64,000 nt of DNA, taken from assembly GCF_001429545.1 (NCBI RefSeq), contig NZ_LMSP01000048.1, positions 257,843 through 321,842 on the forward strand, read 5' to 3'. The notes under the pieces are model-generated. The model had not been told where the DNA came from. It did not search any database and worked only from the letters and a program-made list of their open reading frames with translations. Positions 17,986 to 27,341 of this stretch are shown here, piece after piece (the stretch's first letter is position 1; each line of letters begins with the position of its first letter). Source of the DNA: Paenibacillus sp. Soil787 (GTDB lineage Bacteria > Bacillota > Bacilli > Paenibacillales > NBRC-103111). The position numbers and the translations under genes are program-made.

Positions 17986-18149
17986 GTTTGTGTATAACCC
18001 AAATGGCTGTTTATATGTAGTTATAATATTGGGATTTTCATGTCGCAAGATTTGGGGTAATTGCGGCTGGCTAGGACTTGAAAAGATAAAGTCTTAGTCT
18101 ACTGCCGCTGCTATTTGATTGAACTAACGTTTCCGTTAAGCTTAAGCCC

Positions 18150-18781
18150 TTAATTCCTGCAAGACTTAATAATCATGTCTGCGTACTCTAAAGGACGTGT
18201 CGCATCTAAGTAATGGTCTTCCGCTTTCCGTACCTGTTTCTAAATTTCTCGATGTTGCCTCTGACACTCTCCGCTTCACGTAAGAAGCGTGTTTCCCTCC
18301 GACAATCCAAATAAACAATGTAATCAAAAAACTCCCGCCACTCTTTACGTTGAAGAAATACACCCTCAATGATAACAACACAATCATCTGGAATTAACAC
18401 TATCTTTGTAATCTGCTTGTCAAATTCAGCCTTGTAGAAGGGGAGATTTACCTCGCTATGGTTTCGTATTTTTGCGAATAAATTTTCCCTCAAATACTGA
18501 ATATCCCATTGTAGGTTGTAATACTCATACCATTCCTCACTCCCAGTATGGTATCTATTCTTGCGTTCCACAATATGGTCGTCAATGTGAAAAATATGAA
18601 TATTTTTTTGAATTTGATTTAACCTATTTCGCAAATCTTCAACTAATGTAGTTTTACCAGAACGACTTAAGCCATCTATTCCGAATATAAACCGATGACC
18701 GATATGCAAACTTAACGTACAATTATTTCCTCTATTCTGTTTTTGTTCGAAGAAAATGCTATAACATCCAATCCTCACCAA
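18150..18781 (-). pseudogene. Uridine-kinase-like P-loop kinase with a C-terminal frameshift
   Basis: The frame contains FGIDGLSRSGKTTLVEDL (Walker A), HIDDHIVERKNRYHTG, the substrate region EEWYEYYNLQWD, and VVIIEGVFLQRKEWR then YIVYLDC, as in uridine kinase-like proteins of Bacilli. It ends prematurely after NRYGKRKTIT at about 18206. The next frame continues as KAEDHYLDATRPLEYADMII to a stop at 18152-18150, exactly the expected C-terminus, so a one-base loss in the Trp codon of the NRYWKAE motif explains the break. The N-terminal start is unclear because no ATG has a good ribosome site. Confidence 0.75.
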
Positions 18782-18869
18782 CTAGTCACTCCGGTTACAC
18801 CGCGTATAGTTCATTCCTTAAATTCGAATACTAGGGAAAAAGAAACATAGTATTTCGGGTGGTGCCTTT

Positions 18870-19328
18870 ATGATTATTTCGTTTTACTTGTTTTTTTGCT
18901 GGTTCCTTTTTGGTATTTTGTTTACGTTAACCAAACGGTTACCTAAACAACACCTCTCTTTTGTTTTTTTGTTCGTCGATTTCGTGAATACGAGCATCTC
19001 TTATTTACTGTCCGACCCCTTCGATTTTTACATGATGGCGAAAGAAGCATCGCGTTACATTTCCTTTTCGCTGTATCAGAGCATCATCATCCCCGCCCTG
19101 CTGACACTTATCATCAATATTTTTATACGTTCCCATCCACTCCATAAACCAGTGGTTTTTTTGATTTCAATATGTCTGTTCCTTTCATTAGATTTCATCG
19201 CACGCTATCTGAACTTGTTTACTTATACCGGATTGTGGCATTTGCTTGCACTGCTCGGATATCGGCTGATTTTAATGCTTCTTACCATTTTCGCATTAAA
19301 AGGCTTCGGAAGGATGTGCTACAAATAA
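18870..19328 (+). CDS. Integral membrane protein, unknown function (first of a pair)
   Basis: Protein of 152 residues, almost entirely hydrophobic, with about four helices: residues 3-22, 32-45, 68-86 and 91-110, plus a C-terminal one. No signal peptide cleavage site and no known motif. GTGGTG lies upstream of the ATG. The next gene starts one base after its stop, so the two are co-transcribed and perhaps form one complex. Confidence 0.6.
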   Translation: MIISFYLFFCWFLFGILFTLTKRLPKQHLSFVFLFVDFVNTSISYLLSDPFDFYMMAKEASRYISFSLYQSIIIPALLTLIINIFIRSHPLHKPVVFLISICLFLSLDFIARYLNLFTYTGLWHLLALLGYRLILMLLTIFALKGFGRMCYK

Positions 19329-19329
19329 G

Positions 19330-19887
19330 ATGAAAAGCTACATGCCCTTTGATGAAGGCGCATTCGATTTGAACGACTGTTTTTTACTTTCATGCATTGC
19401 AGTCGCTTATGGATTTATGTACATGCTGCCGAAACGTTTCCCGCTATCTGTTGCATTCCTGTTAATGCTATTTAGCTCTACAGTATCGAGCATGTTGGAT
19501 AATTCGACTGGCGGCAATATCTTTGACCTGTACGATATTATGGACGGACCCGCGTATACGATCATGGATTTTGTCGTCTATTTGCTGTATGCTCCGGCCG
19601 GTTATTTTTTTATTTATTTCTACGATCGATTTCGGGTTAAAGAGATATGGACCATTGTCTATATTACTTGTTGGTCATTGCTATCCACCTTGTTTGAATG
19701 GGTCTGCTTGAATTTTGAAGTTTTTCATTATAAAAAAGGGTATTTAATTTGTTACTCCTTCTGCATTTACATCGCTTCCCAAACTGCTATCGTATTATTT
19801 TACCGATTCATCGCAGGCAAGCATGATCCGACAGCGGATCAGATTAAAAGAGCAAGCCAACACGAAAACGGAGATATGGCTCCATGA
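19330..19887 (+). CDS. Integral membrane protein resembling the CBO0543 family
   Basis: Protein of 185 residues with four to five membrane helices. The segment CWSLLSTLFEWVCLNFEVFH followed by YKKGYLICYSFCIYI resembles the conserved end of CBO0543-type membrane proteins of spore-forming Firmicutes (acidic residue in a helix, then aromatic and Lys-Gly-Trp/Tyr). The tail is hydrophilic. It is translationally coupled to the preceding membrane gene. Function of this family is unknown. Confidence 0.6.
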   Translation: MKSYMPFDEGAFDLNDCFLLSCIAVAYGFMYMLPKRFPLSVAFLLMLFSSTVSSMLDNSTGGNIFDLYDIMDGPAYTIMDFVVYLLYAPAGYFFIYFYDRFRVKEIWTIVYITCWSLLSTLFEWVCLNFEVFHYKKGYLICYSFCIYIASQTAIVLFYRFIAGKHDPTADQIKRASQHENGDMAP

Positions 19888-20118
19888 AGGTGAGGTATTC
19901 GGCCATTTTTTCCATGCTCGCTTCTACCAAACCTATATGGTTTCAGGTCGGATTATTCCCGATCGAATGGGATGGGCTTTATCCGTGAGACAATTGACTG
20001 TGTCATGTTTTATTGATTAGGGACAAATCCTGGAAAGAGTCATAGAGAGTGAACGCGTGTTTCTCAGCTGTCTTTTACATCATTGGATAGTTTTATAAAG
20101 GAAAGAGGCTAAAACAAT

Positions 20119-20985
20119 ATGGAAAAACAGTTCAAACTTTGTTTCATGATTTTGTCCTTATTGCTCACGCTCACTTGCTGCACTACAAAAGCTACCGGGC
20201 AGAAGCAGGGTACTGCTTCCCTTATACCGACGGATACCTCAAAGCCGTCAGGCAAAACGCTTGATGCGATCAAAAAACGAGGCAAACTGGTTGCCGGAGT
20301 AAAGTACGACACGAAGTTGTTCGGTCTGATAGACCCCGTTACGGGCAAGGTGGAAGGTTTCGACGTCGAACTTGCCAAGGCGCTGGCGAAGAAGATTTTC
20401 GGCGACGAAACCATGGTTGAACTGAAGGAAGTTACGTCCAAAACTCGCAACCCGATACTACCTCGTAGCCCAATGCTTCAAAACGGTAAGATTGATATCA
20501 TAATCGCCACGATGACGATTAACGATGAGCGCAAACAGCAGGTCGAGTTCACAGACGATTATTTCAAAGCTGGTCAATCGTTACTCGTGGAAAAAGGCAG
20601 TCCGATCAAGGGCCTCCCTGATATTAAAAAAGGTACAAAGGTTTTGGCGGTGAAACGCTCCACATCGGAGAAAAAGATCCGAGACAAAGCGCCGGATGCA
20701 ACAGTGATGCTATATGATAACTATCAAGACGCCTTTACAGCATTAAAAGCGGGTAAAGGTGAAGCGTTGACGACCGATAATGCGATTCTGTATGGGATGC
20801 AGCAGCAAGATCCGAATTACCAAGTCGTAGGCGGAACGTTTACCGATGAGCCGTACGCCATGGCCGTTCGGAAGGGCGACACCGATTTCCTGACATACGT
20901 AAACAATTTCCTGAAAGAAATTAAAGTGAATGGAGAGTACGAAAAAATGTATATCAAATGGTTCGGCGAAAGTCCGAGCAAATGA
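20119..20985 (+). CDS. Amino-acid ABC transporter substrate-binding lipoprotein (family 3)
   Basis: Protein of 288 residues. Signal peptide ending LTLTCC (lipid anchor at Cys), then a family 3 binding fold: LDAIKKRGKLVAGVKYDTKL, KVEGFDVELAKALAKKIFGD, GKIDIIIATMTINDERKQQV and YEKMYIKWFGE at the end. These features match glutamate/glutamine-type or cystine-type binding proteins. Where relatives read SKTRxPML(Q/K)NG, this one has SKTRNPILPRSPMLQNG, a seven-residue local insertion that looks like a small duplication. No permease or ATPase is adjacent. Confidence 0.8.
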   Translation: MEKQFKLCFMILSLLLTLTCCTTKATGQKQGTASLIPTDTSKPSGKTLDAIKKRGKLVAGVKYDTKLFGLIDPVTGKVEGFDVELAKALAKKIFGDETMVELKEVTSKTRNPILPRSPMLQNGKIDIIIATMTINDERKQQVEFTDDYFKAGQSLLVEKGSPIKGLPDIKKGTKVLAVKRSTSEKKIRDKAPDATVMLYDNYQDAFTALKAGKGEALTTDNAILYGMQQQDPNYQVVGGTFTDEPYAMAVRKGDTDFLTYVNNFLKEIKVNGEYEKMYIKWFGESPSK

Positions 20986-21080
20986 GAGCAGCCGCAGTAG
21001 TGTTGTATTCCCATTGCTGACCAGTATTCCAACAATTTAGACGAAGTCTACCACGCTCTACTGCCCGTTCAGTAACATTT

Positions 21081-22706
21081 TCAAATGGTATTTAGTAGCT
21101 GGAGTTCCTCTTCAATTCGACTAATTTCAATCCTTTGGAATAATACTTCAACTTGCGAAAGTTTTCTACCAGATGGGCTCTCAAGATAGACCCAGGAGGG
21201 CTCTAACAAGCCTAGGAAACCTCGAATCTTCTTACAGGAAAAGGGTACAAATGGTTCCAGAATAGTCGACAAATTCGCAATAATTTGTACACAAGTAAAT
21301 AGAGTATTGTTACACAAGTCCACATTCTCTTTTATCTGGATCCACGGTTTTTGTTCGTCAAAATATTTATTACAGCTTCGAATGAAAGCAAACACTGTCT
21401 CCAACGCCTCTTTCAGCCTACCTTGTTCGATAAGGTCTCCACAGAGGGTAAACAGTTCCTCGACTTCTAGTTTAATTTTAATATCTATCGCACCATTTGG
21501 GATTCGGCCTTCATAAAACTTCTCTATAAATACCAAACTTCGATTCACAAAATTTCCAAAAGCCCCAAGTAACTCTCCATTATGGCTGTATATAAATTCT
21601 CTCCAGGAAAAATCTGTATCACGATTTTCAGGTCCATTTGCGATTAAAAAATACCGCACAGAATCCGCTTCATATTTTTCTAAAATATAGGGCACCCACA
21701 CTGCCCAATTTCGACTTGTTGAAAATTTTTTTCCTTCTAAAGTAAGAAATTCACTAGATATGATTTGATCTGGTAGTTGCAGATCCTTCAAACCCAGCAA
21801 AATAGCAGGCCATATCAACGTATGAAAAGGGATATTATCCTTTCCATGGATATAGTAGGCTTTTACACTTTCTATAGCCCAAAACTTTTCCCACGATTTA
21901 CCACTTTGATTGGCCCACTGTTTACTGGCGGATAGATACCCGCTTACAGCCTCTACCCAAACATAAATTTTCTTCCCTTCAAAACCTTCTAGAGGTACAT
22001 CTACTCCCCAGTTCAAATCCCGAGTAGCAGCCCGATCATGTAGCCCTTCTGCTAAATAACGCCTTGAAAGTTTGAGGGCGTTCTCCCTCCACCCCTCCGC
22101 TCGATTAACAAAGTTTTCTAGCTCATTTTGAAATTTCGATAATGCTAGAAAGTAATGATCAGAAAACCTTGATGATGGACTCCCACTGCATAACTTGCAT
22201 GAACGATTATGGAGTTCCAAAGGATCCAATAATGCCGAGCAGGTGTCACATTGATCACCACGAGCCGCACTACCACAATGAGGACAGTTTCCTTCAACGT
22301 AACGGTCTGGCAAAAAGCGATCGCAACAGTTACAGTAAGTTTGTTCAACTGCTTTTTTATAAAGAACACCATTTTCCAGCAGTTGAACAAATAGCTCTTG
22401 TACTACTTTATGGTGGAATGGATTATCCGTCCGAGTATAAAGATCATAGGAAAATCCGATTTTACGGAAACAATCAATAAATTCATTATGGTACCGGTCG
22501 GCAATTACTTTAGGGGAAACACCTTCATTGTTCGCTTGAATTGAAATCGGCGTTCCGTGACAATCACTTCCTGATACATAAAGTACCTCTTCTCCCTTTA
22601 ACCGAAAATAGCGGGCAATCACATCACCAGGTAGCAAGCTCGCTACTCGCCCTAAGTGAAGTGATCCGTTTGCATAGGGCCACGCTCCACCAATAAAAAT
22701 GCTCAT
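21081..22706 (-). CDS. metG: Methionyl-tRNA synthetase, two-zinc-knuckle type (MetRS2)
   Basis: Protein of 541 residues. Class I signatures are HLGR in place of HIGH (GSLHLGRVASLLPGDV) and KFSTS in place of KMSKS. The connective domain has two zinc knuckles (CNCC...CPHC and CDTC...CKLC), the E. coli-like type. The C-terminal EMAP/tRNA-binding extension of longer MetRS is absent. A T-box leader lies directly upstream. In Bacilli that carry two MetRS enzymes, the T-box-controlled two-knuckle form is the secondary, inhibitor-tolerant one. The HLGR change deserves note, but all other landmarks look intact. Confidence 0.88.
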   Translation of the reverse strand: MSIFIGGAWPYANGSLHLGRVASLLPGDVIARYFRLKGEEVLYVSGSDCHGTPISIQANNEGVSPKVIADRYHNEFIDCFRKIGFSYDLYTRTDNPFHHKVVQELFVQLLENGVLYKKAVEQTYCNCCDRFLPDRYVEGNCPHCGSAARGDQCDTCSALLDPLELHNRSCKLCSGSPSSRFSDHYFLALSKFQNELENFVNRAEGWRENALKLSRRYLAEGLHDRAATRDLNWGVDVPLEGFEGKKIYVWVEAVSGYLSASKQWANQSGKSWEKFWAIESVKAYYIHGKDNIPFHTLIWPAILLGLKDLQLPDQIISSEFLTLEGKKFSTSRNWAVWVPYILEKYEADSVRYFLIANGPENRDTDFSWREFIYSHNGELLGAFGNFVNRSLVFIEKFYEGRIPNGAIDIKIKLEVEELFTLCGDLIEQGRLKEALETVFAFIRSCNKYFDEQKPWIQIKENVDLCNNTLFTCVQIIANLSTILEPFVPFSCKKIRGFLGLLEPSWVYLESPSGRKLSQVEVLFQRIEISRIEEELQLLNTI

Positions 22707-22743
22707 TTACAATTCCTCCCTGTTATTCATATATTTTTGAAAA

Positions 22744-23035
22744 CAAAAAAAGCTCCCGTCCTCAAAGGACGAAAGCTGTCGCTCACGTGTTTCCACCTAA
22801 ATTTACCGATCCCTCACGGTGACCGGCCTCTACAGGTACGTCACCAAATGAGGTGATTATACCCTGGCACGTTAACGGGTGCGCCCGGTGCGGCCTACTA
22901 CCTCACTGGGAGGGTTCGATGCACAGCTCTGAGACCATGTTCGTCAGACGTTTCTTTGCTCCTTTGCACCTACCGGAGCTCTCTGTTAAAAGAACGGGGT
23001 CCAACTACTCTTTCTCGTCGTCGCCTTATTCATAT
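22744..23035 (-). ncRNA. T-box riboswitch leader of metG
   Basis: On the minus strand Stem I runs from GCGACGACGAGAAAGAGTAG through CAGAGAGCTCCGG and GGTGCAAAGGAGCAAAG. GACGAACATGGTCTC follows, with ATG at the specifier position. The T-box core TTAGGTGGAAACACGTGAGC (22800-22781) is followed by the terminator GCTTTCGTCC...GGACGGGAGC and seven T residues (22776-22744). Uncharged tRNA-Met should pair with ATG and with the TGG bulge to favour readthrough. The core reads TGGA AACACG instead of the usual TGGT ACCGCG, a slightly divergent form. Confidence 0.85.
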
Positions 23036-23326
23036 TCCTTATATAGCCAATTATATATATTTAATTCCAAAAATCAATATTATTTCAAAAAGCTCTAGAT
23101 ATGATTGAATGATGCCTGCTTAACACATTATCCATACAAACAGTTATTCATATTTACTAAATATGAGTTCAACTTTATCTATCAATTTTAACGGCAACTA
23201 GAGCGTAGAACTCTGGAAATCTATTCAGAGCGTTCTTCCTCGGGCAGCAACTTAGCAAAAGCCACTTGTCCTTCCTTAATACTATCATCAAAGTAATTAC
23301 CAATTACTTTATAATATCTTAACCCT

Positions 23327-23773
23327 TCATTCCTTTTTGCTTTTTACTTTTACAGTAAAGATACTCAATATAATGGAAAGAATCACATATGTCCAAAATC
23401 CATGAATTTCAAATCCCGTTAAATACTTATCAAGAAGCCATAACTTTATTGGTGTCAACACAAGTGAAGCTACCACTAACAATGGAGTAGTTAAACAACC
23501 AATCCCAACTACCATGGAAATCATTGAAACTGTTAATAAAAAACCGTAAATGAAACTGATAACAAACATAAGCACTGTAGCAAGTATCAATGTTTTTGTA
23601 TCCGATATGGATATATACGGATTGAAGTAATAACTCCCACACCAAAAAACAAGAAATGTAACCAGTAAGTTAAGTATGTTTCTCAAAGAACAGTCCTCCT
23701 TGCTTTCTACTGATAAAATTAGCCTTTCATCACCTATTGTACTGACCACGATATCTTTGTTCAATTTCACCAT
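23327..23773 (-). CDS. Membrane protein resembling phage-holin family 4 / YvlD type
   Basis: Protein of 148 residues. An N-terminal hydrophilic segment is followed by about four helices. The block VASLVLTPIKLWLLDKYLTG then FEIHGFWTYVILSIILSI closely follows the pattern of the YvlD/holin-4 family, which ends in a Gly-Phe-Trp motif. Despite the name these are mostly chromosomal envelope proteins in Bacilli. The first 25 residues do not belong to that family. No clear ribosome site precedes the ATG, so the start is uncertain. Confidence 0.5.
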   Translation of the reverse strand: MVKLNKDIVVSTIGDERLILSVESKEDCSLRNILNLLVTFLVFWCGSYYFNPYISISDTKTLILATVLMFVISFIYGFLLTVSMISMVVGIGCLTTPLLVVASLVLTPIKLWLLDKYLTGFEIHGFWTYVILSIILSIFTVKVKSKKE

Positions 23774-23867
23774 TTAATACTTCTTTATAAAATTTCAAGT
23801 ACTTCTTATAAGTCAAATAATGCTTTTGGACATTAAATACTATATGAAAATTTCTTTCGTCACATGA

Positions 23868-23950
23868 TTACTTCAACAATAAACCAAAGGAGGAGCTGCC
23901 TGATGCAAGCTCCTCCACTATCAAACGTTCTCATTAGCTTAACAATCCAT
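23868..23950. repeat. Dispersed hairpin-forming intergenic repeat, copy 7
   Basis: GGAGGAGCT and AGCTCCTCC form the hairpin, followed by AACGTTCTCATTAGCTTAACAA. The sequence GAGCTGCC...ATGCAAGCTCCTCCACT is nearly identical at 33765-33792. Confidence 0.5.
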
Positions 23951-23971
23951 TGCTGTTAACGTCTGCACACT

Positions 23972-24765
23972 TTATATAGTTTTTCGACCTATTGCCCCCA
24001 CCATATTACTAAAGACCTCTTCCCAGTCAAGGTTTACATTTTTAATTGTATAGCTTGGAAATGGCAGCATATCAAGCAGCCTCAATTCGATCCGCTTGCG
24101 GTTTTCCATAAACTTTGTTCAGTTGCGAAGCGGGGTCTTGAACGGATGGAAGAAATCCAAACCTGCTGCTCCCGCACACTAGGCTGAGTTAAATAAATTA
24201 CCACAGGATGCAAAGCAGCAATCTGATCGGCGATTCCCTGAATATGCTGCTCGATATGGCGATCAACAGCTTGATAATGACCTAACAAATCATGAATCTG
24301 ATGCTGAAAAAACACTGCTTCTAGCACATATACCTCCTCTGAAGTGCTGGCAAGCTCAGCGAAACGTGCCCATTGCCGTTGAATCGAATATGTAAACTCT
24401 GACAGCGCGGTTACGGGCGAATCCGTCCAGCATAGCTCACGGGACTTCAGCTCTGAATAGAGTGCATCCAACTCGTTGAATTCCTTAATTTCACGATAAG
24501 GAATCAGATAATTGCTACCATTTTTTATGGCCCATGAACGGATTTCATTAGCGGTGTCTGGATACCGCATCAGAAGTTCCTTATATTCCTCTTCGCGGAA
24601 GAAAGCATGCCAATTCAAACTCGTTGGATGCCCTTTTGCACCCTCGTCATAGAAACGGGAGGAAATGCCTTGCTATACCAGGTAGCAATGCAATCGTTCT
24701 GCTAACGTCGATTTGCCCGTGCCGCACAACCCTTCAACCAAAATCAATTTGCAATTCTTTCGCAT
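23972..24765 (-). pseudogene. P-loop nucleotide kinase-like gene with one stop and one frameshift
   Basis: The gene begins at 24765 with MRKNCKLILVEGLCGTGKST (Walker A). It meets TAG after LHCYLV, where CAG for Gln is expected, and continues in frame as GISSRFYDEGAKGHPTSLNW and the long helical part NWHAFFREEEYKELLMRY. Near 24110 the frame shifts and the true end follows as MENRKRIELRLLDMLPFPSY and NLDWEEVFSN to a stop at 23974-23972. Total intact length would be about 264 residues. The family is found in Paenibacillus and Bacillus as uncharacterised kinase-like proteins. Two independent lesions mean this copy is dead. Confidence 0.75.
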
Positions 24766-24924
24766 GCGATTTTTGCTCCTAATTCTTATTTACATCCGTA
24801 ACTTCACTATATTTATCCGTTAGTTTAGTGACGACACCTGTTAATTAAGCACGAAATAGAATATCAATATCCCCATTCATCACAGACACTCTCCTCTGTT
24901 GATGTGGAGTAACACGTTGCAGTT

Positions 24925-25075
24925 TTATGGTTCAACCACGGACCCTACAAAAAGCCATGCACCGGTCTGGCGGTCTTCTATTGCGAAGAAAAACGGCCGG
25001 TTTATCGTCACCTGGAACGGTTCATCGATTGGTGCGGAAGCCCCTGCCATATGTACCGCCGAAAGAAGTTTACTT
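24925..25075 (-). pseudogene. C-terminal fragment of a serpin
   Basis: The minus-strand frame reads SAVHMAGASAPIDEPFQVTI followed by NRPFFFAIEDRQTGAWLFVG and SVVEP before the stop at 24925. This is the reactive-loop end and the last beta strands of a serine protease inhibitor (pattern N-x-PF-x-F-x-I...G-x-x-x-F-x-G). Upstream sequence in this frame is not serpin-like, so about 50 residues survive. Confidence 0.7.
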
Positions 25076-25269
25076 ATTCTAAAATTATCATTCATTTCGG
25101 AACCCCCTGACCTCAGCTTTTGGACATCCCTCGCAATTACTTTCGTGACGATTTTGCATGTATTTATATCTACAAAATATAATCTACTATGCTTACTAAT
25201 GGACTGGATCCCCCCCATCCGGTAGCAACCTTTCAAAAAGCATTTACAATTTTATTAGGAGGAATCTTT

Positions 25270-26760
25270 ATGCATTTGCAGGCTGAAGAGAATGGCATCG
25301 TGTCATTGACCCCGGAAGGTGAAGAACTCATTAAAGACAGCCCTATGTATAACGAAGGGTTGCGTCCAACGAGGAAAGATGAACATAACTGGACAGCTTA
25401 CAACTTTTCCAGCTTATGGATCGGCATGTGTATTTGTCTTCCGTCTTACGCGCTTGCTGCCGGGTTAATTTCGCTTGGGATGAATTGGTGGCAAGCGGTT
25501 GGAACGATTATTTTAGGCAATCTGATTGTTCTCGTCCCCATTTTATTAAATGCTCATGCCGGAACAAAGTATGGTATTCCATATCCGGTCTATGCTCGTC
25601 TCTGGTTCGGCTCAAGAGGAGCACATATTCCATCGATCGCTCGAGGCATTATTGGCGCAGGCTGGTTCGGTATTAACTGTTGGTTCGCCGCAGGAGCGCT
25701 TGATACCCTTCTAGTCGCCATGAGCGGATGGGAAAATGTGGCGGGACACCTTGGAATTTCCTTTGCAATTATGTGGGTCTTAAATGTCTGGATTGCTTAC
25801 AGAGGACCTGATGCTATTCGCCGGATGGAATTCTGGGCAGCTCCTACTTTAATTGTGATGAGTCTTGCGTTATTGGTATGGGCTTTAACTTCTGCAGGGG
25901 GCTGGGGGCCGATGTTATCCGCTCCTTCTAAATTGACCTCCACAGGAGAATTCATGAAAGTCTTCTTCCCCTCCTTGACAGGAGCGATTGCTTTCTGGGC
26001 AACTTTAGCACTGAATATTCCTGATTTTTGTCGTTATGCCAAAAGCCAAAAAGCGCAAGTTATCGGTCAATCTTTCTCATTGCCTACAACAATGGGTCTG
26101 TTCTCCTTCATTGGCGTAGCCGTTGCTTCGGCCACAGTCGTTATTTTTGGCGAAGCCATCTGGGATCCCGCGACTATTTTAGCTAAATTTTCACCTTTTG
26201 TCATCTTCCTTGGAACCTTAGGAATTATTTTAGCTACAGTCACCACAAACGTAGCGGCAAACGTCATAGCTCCTGCTCGCGCCGTAGAAAATCTCATGCC
26301 TAAAAAGCTGACATATCGTACAGGCGTTCTTATTACAGGTCTTATTGCACTTCTCATACAGCCGTGGTACATACTGGAGAATTTCGGAAACTATATTTTT
26401 GTCTGGCTTGGAACATACGGCGCATTATTAGGTCCCATTGATGGAATCGCAATTGCCGATTACTGGTTTGTTCGTAAGCGCAGAATCCATTTATCTGAGC
26501 TCTATCAACTGGATGGAAGATATTCCTACAGCAAAGGCTATAATCAAAAAGCGATTTATGCTCTCTTAATAGGTGTTATCGTCCCATTCGTATGTAAAAA
26601 TATAACCCCATTAGCTTTCGTGTGGGACGGAGCATGGATCTTCGGATTAATCCTCTCCATGTTCTTTTATACATGGTTTATGAACAACGATGGATCTTTG
26701 GTTTCCCATACGGAATATAAATCCTTCACTAAACATATTGGCGAAAAAACCTCTATGTGA
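25270..26760 (+). CDS. NCS1 family nucleobase/hydantoin/allantoin:cation symporter
   Basis: Protein of 496 residues with about twelve membrane helices. ATG 25270 has TTAGGAGGA upstream at good spacing. Landmarks of the family are NEGLRPTRKDEHNWTAYNF at the N-terminus, GTKYGIPYPVYARLWFGSRG after helix 2, GIIGAGWFGINCW, ALNIPDFCRYAKSQ in helix 7 and GPIDGIAIADYWFVRKR after helix 10. These match PucI-type allantoin permeases and hydantoin transporters (Mhp1). The substrate is probably allantoin, a hydantoin or a purine/pyrimidine base. No catabolic gene is adjacent, so the choice remains open. Confidence 0.85.
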   Translation: MHLQAEENGIVSLTPEGEELIKDSPMYNEGLRPTRKDEHNWTAYNFSSLWIGMCICLPSYALAAGLISLGMNWWQAVGTIILGNLIVLVPILLNAHAGTKYGIPYPVYARLWFGSRGAHIPSIARGIIGAGWFGINCWFAAGALDTLLVAMSGWENVAGHLGISFAIMWVLNVWIAYRGPDAIRRMEFWAAPTLIVMSLALLVWALTSAGGWGPMLSAPSKLTSTGEFMKVFFPSLTGAIAFWATLALNIPDFCRYAKSQKAQVIGQSFSLPTTMGLFSFIGVAVASATVVIFGEAIWDPATILAKFSPFVIFLGTLGIILATVTTNVAANVIAPARAVENLMPKKLTYRTGVLITGLIALLIQPWYILENFGNYIFVWLGTYGALLGPIDGIAIADYWFVRKRRIHLSELYQLDGRYSYSKGYNQKAIYALLIGVIVPFVCKNITPLAFVWDGAWIFGLILSMFFYTWFMNNDGSLVSHTEYKSFTKHIGEKTSM

Positions 26761-26763
26761 CGA

Positions 26764-26851
26764 AATGCTGAAGAGGCTGTCCCTTTGATCATGATAGACC
26801 TTTGAACTGCACCCTAGGGTGCAGTTCATTCGAGGAGCAGCCTTTTCAGCA
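26764..26851 (+). terminator. Nested palindrome downstream of the NCS1 permease
   Basis: Outer arms AATGCTGAAGAGGCTG and CAGCCTTTTCAGCATT pair with one mismatch. They enclose a perfect 26-base palindrome at 26803-26828 with centre CCCTAGGG. It starts four bases after the permease stop. It can act as a terminator, but the double nesting is more than a terminator needs. Confidence 0.6.
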
Positions 26852-27154
26852 TTATTAATGAATCATCGGCGAAGTCGAGTAGATTCTCATATGTTACTAC
26901 AACCATATATTTTTATTTCATTTCCTTCATCATCAGATTCTCTTATTGTCTTCTCATCATATCTTTCAAAATAATAAGACACATCATCGTTGATAAAGCC
27001 ATTTCCTTCATCCACTTAGTTATATAATCATAAGCAGTCACCGTCTTGCTTGCAGGTCCAATATAATGAGTCATCGAATATGTTCGTTATTCACTCCCAA
27101 ATTCAATTTTTATTCTTGATATCCTTCCAGGTACTGTATGAAAGATGCAATAAT

Positions 27155-27254
27155 TTACGCTAAACTGCCCGTAGCGAGCACGTTATACGGGCCAAGTTCA
27201 ATCGCGATTATGCGCATATGTTTGTGTCGTGGCCTCGCGACACAAACATATGCG
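27155..27254. repeat. Long perfect hairpin in an intergenic region
   Basis: CGCATATGTTTGTGTCG (27213-27229) and its exact complement (27238-27254) form a 17-bp stem with an 8-base loop. The preceding 60 bases carry AAACTGCCCGTAGCG, reminiscent of the dispersed repeat. The hairpin may terminate transcription from the left. The rest of 26852-27341 shows no gene. Confidence 0.55.
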
Positions 27255-27341
27255 TTTAATATATTGTTACACATTATATAATGTGTATTTTCGATCATCA
27301 GCTTCTACAATAGAATATAAAGTTCTTCTGCGTAATTCAGT

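Noticed and set aside
17743..18048. Minus-strand open frame of 101 codons after the MutS2-like gene
   Set aside because: It crosses the bidirectional terminator at 17955-17985, has no ribosome site and no recognised family. Parts look protein-like (YEGCYKAQYHNLPGDGDNQF) but not enough to call a gene.
22142..22480. Plus-strand open frame of 112 codons inside metG
   Set aside because: It is antisense to a well-supported synthetase and carries no motif.
23327..23773. Prophage holin
   Set aside because: The holin-4 name is historical; no lysin, portal, tail or integrase gene is present in the window, so no prophage is claimed.
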